Positions 6,899-9,948 of a stretch of 9,948 nt of DNA are shown here, one piece after another. The notes below the pieces were generated by a model, which was given only the letters and a program-made list of their open reading frames with translations, was not told the origin of the DNA and did not search any database. A program made the translations under genes and the position numbers. Position 1 is the first letter of the stretch. The number at the start of each line of letters is the position of its first letter. This stretch comes from Nitrososphaeria archaeon (GTDB taxonomy: Archaea; Thermoproteota; Nitrososphaeria; Geothermarchaeales; JDFR-13): contig JALTNJ010000246.1 of the NCBI GenBank assembly GCA_027000765.1, forward strand, positions 1-9,948, written 5' to 3'.

Positions 6899-7021
6899 TG
6901 TGCTATGCATTTGGCAAACAGAATTACCATGGATATAATAATTTATTTATTTTGTAGAATATACGGTAATTTATTTAGTTAATAAATATTTTTATTATGC
7001 CACCCCCGATTTTAGTATAAA

Positions 7022-7028
7022 AGGTGAT
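7022..7028 (+). promoter_or_regulatory. Shine-Dalgarno site of the Sm-like gene, choosing between two starts
   Basis: AGGTGAT, complementary to the archaeal 16S tail, ends nine bases before ATG 7038 and supports that start. A TATA-like TATAAAA at 7016-7022 overlaps it and would place transcription below 7038, favouring the in-frame ATG 7056, but GGAGG (7050-7054) there is only one base from the ATG. An upstream TTTTATTA (about 6990-6996) suits the first start, so 7038 is preferred. Confidence 0.5.
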
Positions 7029-7037
7029 GATTATAAG

Positions 7038-7307
7038 ATGAGGAACAGAGGAGGAATGAACAGTGGAACACAGGGAGAACAGACATATAAGAATCCCCTA
7101 AGCATTATATACAAGCAGATAGGTTCTGAGATAAGAGTTTATCTTAAGACTGGAGAGGTTTATACTGGGACTCTAACTAAGGTTGATAATTATATGAACC
7201 TTCTACTAGAGAACACTATAGAGGAGATGGGAGAGAAGACCACCAGGTACGGCAAAGCACTCATTAGAGGAAATAATATACTTATGATAAAAGTTGAGAA
7301 AATTTAG
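7038..7307 (+). CDS. Sm-like archaeal protein (Lsm/SmAP)
   Basis: Small RNA-binding protein of 89 residues expected to form a six- or seven-membered ring that binds U-rich RNA, like eukaryotic Sm/Lsm and bacterial Hfq. Residues 18-30 form the N-terminal helix. The Sm1 motif spans about 31-59, with GEVYTGTL and the RNA-pocket segment VDNYMNLLLEN (D50, N54). The Sm2 motif is YGKALIRGNNILMI (71-84, R77, G78). The first 17 residues are polar, rich in Arg, Gly, Asn and Gln, and probably disordered. Upstream nucS ends 139 bases away, and the downstream S-adenosylmethionine synthetase begins 68 bases away with its own TATA-like sequence, so this gene may be monocistronic. Which SmAP subgroup it belongs to cannot be told without a tree. 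An alternative start at 7056 gives 83 residues. Confidence 0.92.
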   Translation: MRNRGGMNSGTQGEQTYKNPLSIIYKQIGSEIRVYLKTGEVYTGTLTKVDNYMNLLLENTIEEMGEKTTRYGKALIRGNNILMIKVEKI

Positions 7308-7335
7308 TTGAGAGATGAGGGGGTATATTAATAAT

Positions 7336-7345
7336 TTTTATAATC
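7336..7345 (+). promoter_or_regulatory. Candidate TATA box of the S-adenosylmethionine synthetase gene
   Basis: TTTTATAATC is centred about 35 bases before the ATG at 7376. A start near 7365 would give a leader of about 10 bases beginning at the GAGGTG SD (7364-7369). The gap to the Sm-like gene is short, so read-through from it is also possible. Confidence 0.45.
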
Positions 7346-7375
7346 TAGATAAAAACGGTTTTAGAGGTGCTGAGA

Positions 7376-8587
7376 ATGCGTATTCTTGAGAAGCTTAATT
7401 CAAAACCAATTGGAGAGTATGAACTTGAGTTTGTAGAGAGAAAGGGACTTGGACATCCAGATTATATCATTGATCTATCGTGTGAGGCGGTGTCCAGGGC
7501 ACTTTCAAAATATTATATAGATAAATTTGGTGTAATACTTCATCATAATGTCGATAAGGGATTATTAGTAGGTGGAAGGGCAATACCCAGGTTTGGTGGC
7601 GGGGAAGTAACAGAGCCGATAGAGTTGATTATAGCAGGTAGAGCAACCACAGATATTGAGAATTCAGGAGAGCGTATACCGGTTGAGGATATAGCCCGGG
7701 ATGCAGTAAGGAGAATAATAAAAGAGAACTACAGGTTTTTAGATGTAGATAAACATGTAGTAATCGAGACAAAGATAAGACAAGGGTCTGTAGATCTAGT
7801 AGGGCTATTCGAGAAAAAAGATTATGCACCTCCGGCAAATGATACGTCTTTTGGAGTTAGTTTTGCTCCATTAACGATAGCCGAGAAAATTGCTTTAGAA
7901 ATTGAGACATATCTTAATTCAAAAGAATATAAGAGGATATTCCCTTATGTTGGGGAAGACGTGAAAGTGATGGTGCTTAGACGGAAGAATAATTATAATG
8001 TGACTATAGCGGCTGCATTCATAGATAGATTCTTCAAAAATGTCTCAGATTATGTTAGCGCTAAGGAGGAAGTTGTTGAAAGCATCTTGGATTATTTGGT
8101 GAAGAAGGATTTTGATGTAGATAACATAAAACTCATGTTGAATACCGCTGACGATCCGGATAATGACATTATTTACATAACAGTCACAGGCACGTCTGCC
8201 GAGGCCGGTGACGATGGAAATACAGGGAGAGGGAACAGGATAAATGGATTGATAACGCCAAATAGACAGATGAGTATGGAAGCTGTTGCAGGTAAAAACC
8301 CTGTTAGTCATGTAGGTAAGATATATAATGTCTTAGCAATGAAGATCAGCAATAGAATTTACGAGGATATAGAGGGAATAGAGGAGGTATATGTAAAAAT
8401 ACTAAGCCAAATAGGAACCCCGATTACAGACCCCCAGGCTATTCATGTGCAGTATATTACCTCCACAAATACAGACGAGGATACAGTGAGGACAAAGATA
8501 AACAGGATACTTGATGAGGAGTTTACTAAAGAGAATTTCCAGTTGCTTACTAAAGAGATACTTGAAGGAAAATACTCTCTATTCTAA
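7376..8587 (+). CDS. mat: Archaeal S-adenosylmethionine synthetase (MAT)
   Basis: Cytoplasmic enzyme that makes S-adenosylmethionine from methionine and ATP, the methyl donor for RNA, protein and lipid methylation. It belongs to the archaeal MAT family, very divergent from bacterial MetK; 403 residues is the expected length of about 400. Signatures: ERKGLGHPDYIIDL (21-34) with the GHPD ATP-binding His27; LHHNVDKGLLVGGRAIPRFGGG (about 56-77); and, near residues 275-320, the block GTSAEAGDDGNTGRGNRINGL followed by ITPNRQMSMEAVAGKNPVSH with GDDG and GRGNR as the strongest family marks. ATG 7376 is preferred: GAGGTG ends six bases upstream, whereas the longer frame would start at the GTG that forms part of that SD. 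The gene ends 9 bases inside the convergent rio2 gene. Confidence 0.95.
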   Translation: MRILEKLNSKPIGEYELEFVERKGLGHPDYIIDLSCEAVSRALSKYYIDKFGVILHHNVDKGLLVGGRAIPRFGGGEVTEPIELIIAGRATTDIENSGERIPVEDIARDAVRRIIKENYRFLDVDKHVVIETKIRQGSVDLVGLFEKKDYAPPANDTSFGVSFAPLTIAEKIALEIETYLNSKEYKRIFPYVGEDVKVMVLRRKNNYNVTIAAAFIDRFFKNVSDYVSAKEEVVESILDYLVKKDFDVDNIKLMLNTADDPDNDIIYITVTGTSAEAGDDGNTGRGNRINGLITPNRQMSMEAVAGKNPVSHVGKIYNVLAMKISNRIYEDIEGIEEVYVKILSQIGTPITDPQAIHVQYITSTNTDEDTVRTKINRILDEEFTKENFQLLTKEILEGKYSLF

Positions 8588-9481
8588 GACAAGGGACAAC
8601 GACAGTTCTTTAACAATATTTTTTAGTTTCTCAGAATCACACTCATGTTTTTTAACAAAGAAGTTAATAACATTTTGGACATCCCTTCTAAGCAGGTCAA
8701 CTGCATTGGAATCGTTTCTCGAAAAGGCTTGTGGCCAATCTATTAAAATGGGCTTAAGGCTATCCCACTGAAGAAAAATGTTATATTCACTTAGATCTCC
8801 ATTGACAAAACCAATGTCCCACGTCTTTTTAACTTCGTACATGATACTTCTGAAGAGGATATACGGCTGCTCGACTTCTCTGAGATCATGGAGTAGTATT
8901 CCGTCAAGGGCTTCCATAACTAAAATATGCATTAATTGATAGATAGGTCGAGGCACAGAGACACCTCGCTGATATAGCATAGATAGATTGGAATATTCTC
9001 TTTTTGCAGAGGCGTAGTTTCGCCATATCCATTTATGACTTAGCTTGATAGATGCATAGCTACGTTTTCGGGAAACATCCTTAAAACTTATTCTACCGAG
9101 CCTGAAGACTTTTAGAGTGATTCTGGTTCCAGATGGGTCGATGGCATCATAGACATCGGATTCTTTACCTACTCCGATCTGTCTACCTACACCGGCTACA
9201 ACCCCTTTATCCGACAGACGTTTTAGAGCTAGAAGATCAAGGCCAGAAGTAAGCAGCATTACGGATTCATATGGTTGTTCAAAATAAATTACAAAGCCCT
9301 CCTTAGATAGGCGTTTTATTATCGCCATGAGATATTCATCCGAGAACTTCGTCACTTTCTTAAGGAGCCTAAGAGATACACGTTCAAACCTCTTACTATA
9401 TCGTTCTAAATACTTTAGTAGAATATATTCTCCTTCAGAGAGGTTTCTAACGTATTCTGCAGTGTCTCTAAATGTTGACAT
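8579..9481 (-). CDS. rio2: RIO2 family serine/threonine protein kinase/ATPase
   Basis: Atypical kinase of 300 residues; RIO2 acts in late maturation of the small ribosomal subunit in eukaryotes, and archaeal Rio2 is thought to do the same. Residues 1-90 form the winged-helix domain special to RIO2. The kinase domain follows: P-loop QIGVGKESDVY (101-111), ATP-binding Lys124 in ITLKVF, the RIO insertion around 135-165, hinge LVMEAL (187-192), catalytic loop NGDLSEYNI (227-235) with D229 and N234, and metal loop LIDWPQAF (246-253) with D248. The loop begins with Asn227 where HGD is usual. The ATG at 9481 is chosen over an adjacent in-frame TTG at 9484. No SD is visible, so the mRNA may be leaderless. 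It overlaps the end of the S-adenosylmethionine synthetase gene by 9 bases and diverges from the RadA paralog across 60 bases. Confidence 0.93.
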   Translation of the reverse strand: MSTFRDTAEYVRNLSEGEYILLKYLERYSKRFERVSLRLLKKVTKFSDEYLMAIIKRLSKEGFVIYFEQPYESVMLLTSGLDLLALKRLSDKGVVAGVGRQIGVGKESDVYDAIDPSGTRITLKVFRLGRISFKDVSRKRSYASIKLSHKWIWRNYASAKREYSNLSMLYQRGVSVPRPIYQLMHILVMEALDGILLHDLREVEQPYILFRSIMYEVKKTWDIGFVNGDLSEYNIFLQWDSLKPILIDWPQAFSRNDSNAVDLLRRDVQNVINFFVKKHECDSEKLKNIVKELSLSLVLE

Positions 9482-9541
9482 CAAAATTTATCTATTAACC
9501 GATGAATATTAACCATTTTACCTTATAATTTATTTAGTGCA
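9482..9541. promoter_or_regulatory. Divergent promoter region of rio2 and the RadA paralog
   Basis: These 60 bases, over 75% A+T, must carry both promoters. On the minus strand GTTAATATTC (9504-9513) sits about 27 bases before the rio2 ATG. On the plus strand candidates are GAATATTAAC (same bases) and TTATAATTTA (9523-9532); the latter is only about 14 bases from the ATG at 9542. The near-palindromic shared element could serve both directions. Confidence 0.4.
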
Positions 9542-9948
9542 ATGAAAAGCAACAAATTAAATAAGCTAATGGAAAGGCTTTCCCAAGGAAAAGTAAGTCA
9601 TCTGTATAGAGGAGAAGATTATAAAGAACTATTTTTCATAAAAAAAGGATATATATCAACAGGCTCTCAGGAGTTGGATAGATTGTTTGACTATGGAATA
9701 GAGCCATATAAAATTTATGAAATATATGGCCCTGCAGGAACAGGGAAAACCATTTTGTTACATCAAATAATAGCCAATAGCTTTGAAGAAAATATGCTTG
9801 GATACTCTTATTATATGGATGGAGAAGGGAATTTTAACCCTGGGTTATTACTTAGGCTTCTTGAAAAAAAAGGTAAGAAGGAGCATATAAAACATGTTAG
9901 ATATTCCCGTGTAAAAGGGGCAACTCATCTATCTATGCTCATAAACAA
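9542..9948 (+). CDS. RadA/RecA-family recombinase paralog, N-terminal part
   Basis: I translated this directly: 135 codons from ATG 9542, running off the right edge. It is a RecA-fold ATPase. After a short polar N-terminus comes YISTGSQELDRLFDYGIEPY (37-56), matching the RadA/RadB segment ISTG-x3-LD-x2-L-x2-GIE, then Walker A GPAGTGKT (63-70), and YYMDGEGNFNP (90-100), matching the RadA YIDTEGTF strand with catalytic-type Glu95. The start leaves no room for the helix-hairpin-helix domain of true RadA, so this is a core-only paralog of the RadB/aRadC kind; such proteins assist or modulate RadA in recombination and repair. Walker B and the C-terminus are outside the window. No SD precedes ATG 9542, and a stop at 9503-9505 closes the frame upstream, which limits alternatives. 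Confidence 0.83.
   Translation, partial: MKSNKLNKLMERLSQGKVSHLYRGEDYKELFFIKKGYISTGSQELDRLFDYGIEPYKIYEIYGPAGTGKTILLHQIIANSFEENMLGYSYYMDGEGNFNPGLLLRLLEKKGKKEHIKHVRYSRVKGATHLSMLIN

Noticed and set aside
6969..6987. ATTTATT-N5-AATAAAT inverted repeat as terminator of nucS
   Set aside because: All A-T pairs would be unstable at high temperature, and such repeats are expected in this AT-rich gap.
7023..7030. GTGATGA as the C box of a C/D-box guide RNA
   Set aside because: No matching D box and C'/D' pair at the right distance; the bases are better explained as the SD of the Sm-like gene.
1..9948. CRISPR array, insertion sequence, integrase site, toxin-antitoxin or other defence module
   Set aside because: No regularly spaced repeats, transposase motifs, terminal inverted repeats or tRNA-end duplications were seen; both tRNAs are whole and flanked by housekeeping genes.

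Overview
This window is an AT-rich, densely packed stretch of an archaeal chromosome, most likely from a thermophilic crenarchaeon (Thermoproteota). The gene set is archaeal: a RIO2 kinase, an archaeal-type S-adenosylmethionine synthetase, an Sm-like protein, a NucS/EndoMS mismatch endonuclease and a RadA/RecA paralog. Control signals are archaeal too: TATA boxes about 25 bases upstream of inferred transcript starts, and a mix of strong Shine-Dalgarno (SD) sites (GGAGG, GGTGAT) with apparently leaderless genes. I cannot name a genus from the sequence.

Positions 1-3000 (minus strand) hold a three-gene cytochrome c maturation operon, read right to left: ccmF, a membrane-anchored thioredoxin-fold protein with a CSSC motif, and ccmC, whose C-terminus lies outside the window. 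The genes overlap by 4 and 8 bases, and each has its own strong SD, so they are almost certainly co-transcribed. CcmC and CcmF handle heme on the outer face of the membrane, and the thioredoxin-like protein probably supplies the thiol chemistry needed to prepare CXXCH sites. This implies an organism that makes c-type cytochromes. Upstream, around 3042-3110, lie a candidate TATA box and an inverted repeat that could be an operator. A tRNA-Arg(TCG) gene follows at 3290-3364 (minus).

Positions 3572-5876 hold two convergent housekeeping genes whose stop codons are 4 bases apart: a phosphohexomutase of the archaeal GlmM type (plus) and a divergent ThiL, thiamine-monophosphate kinase (minus). A short AT-rich divergent promoter region then leads to tRNA-Thr(TGT) at 5952-6024 (plus).

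Positions 6140-8587 carry three plus-strand genes, each with its own apparent promoter: nucS/endoMS, an Sm-like archaeal protein, and the archaeal S-adenosylmethionine synthetase. The last overlaps the convergent rio2 gene by 9 bases. From a 60-base divergent promoter region (9482-9541), rio2 runs left and a RadA-like recombinase paralog runs right, out of the window.

The window reads as core genome: no mobile elements, CRISPR arrays or obvious foreign genes were seen. The points worth a second look are sequence deviations in the Ccm proteins, ThiL and RIO2, two palindromic sites upstream of promoters, and the proximity of nucS to a RadA paralog. I found no convincing undescribed multi-gene system.
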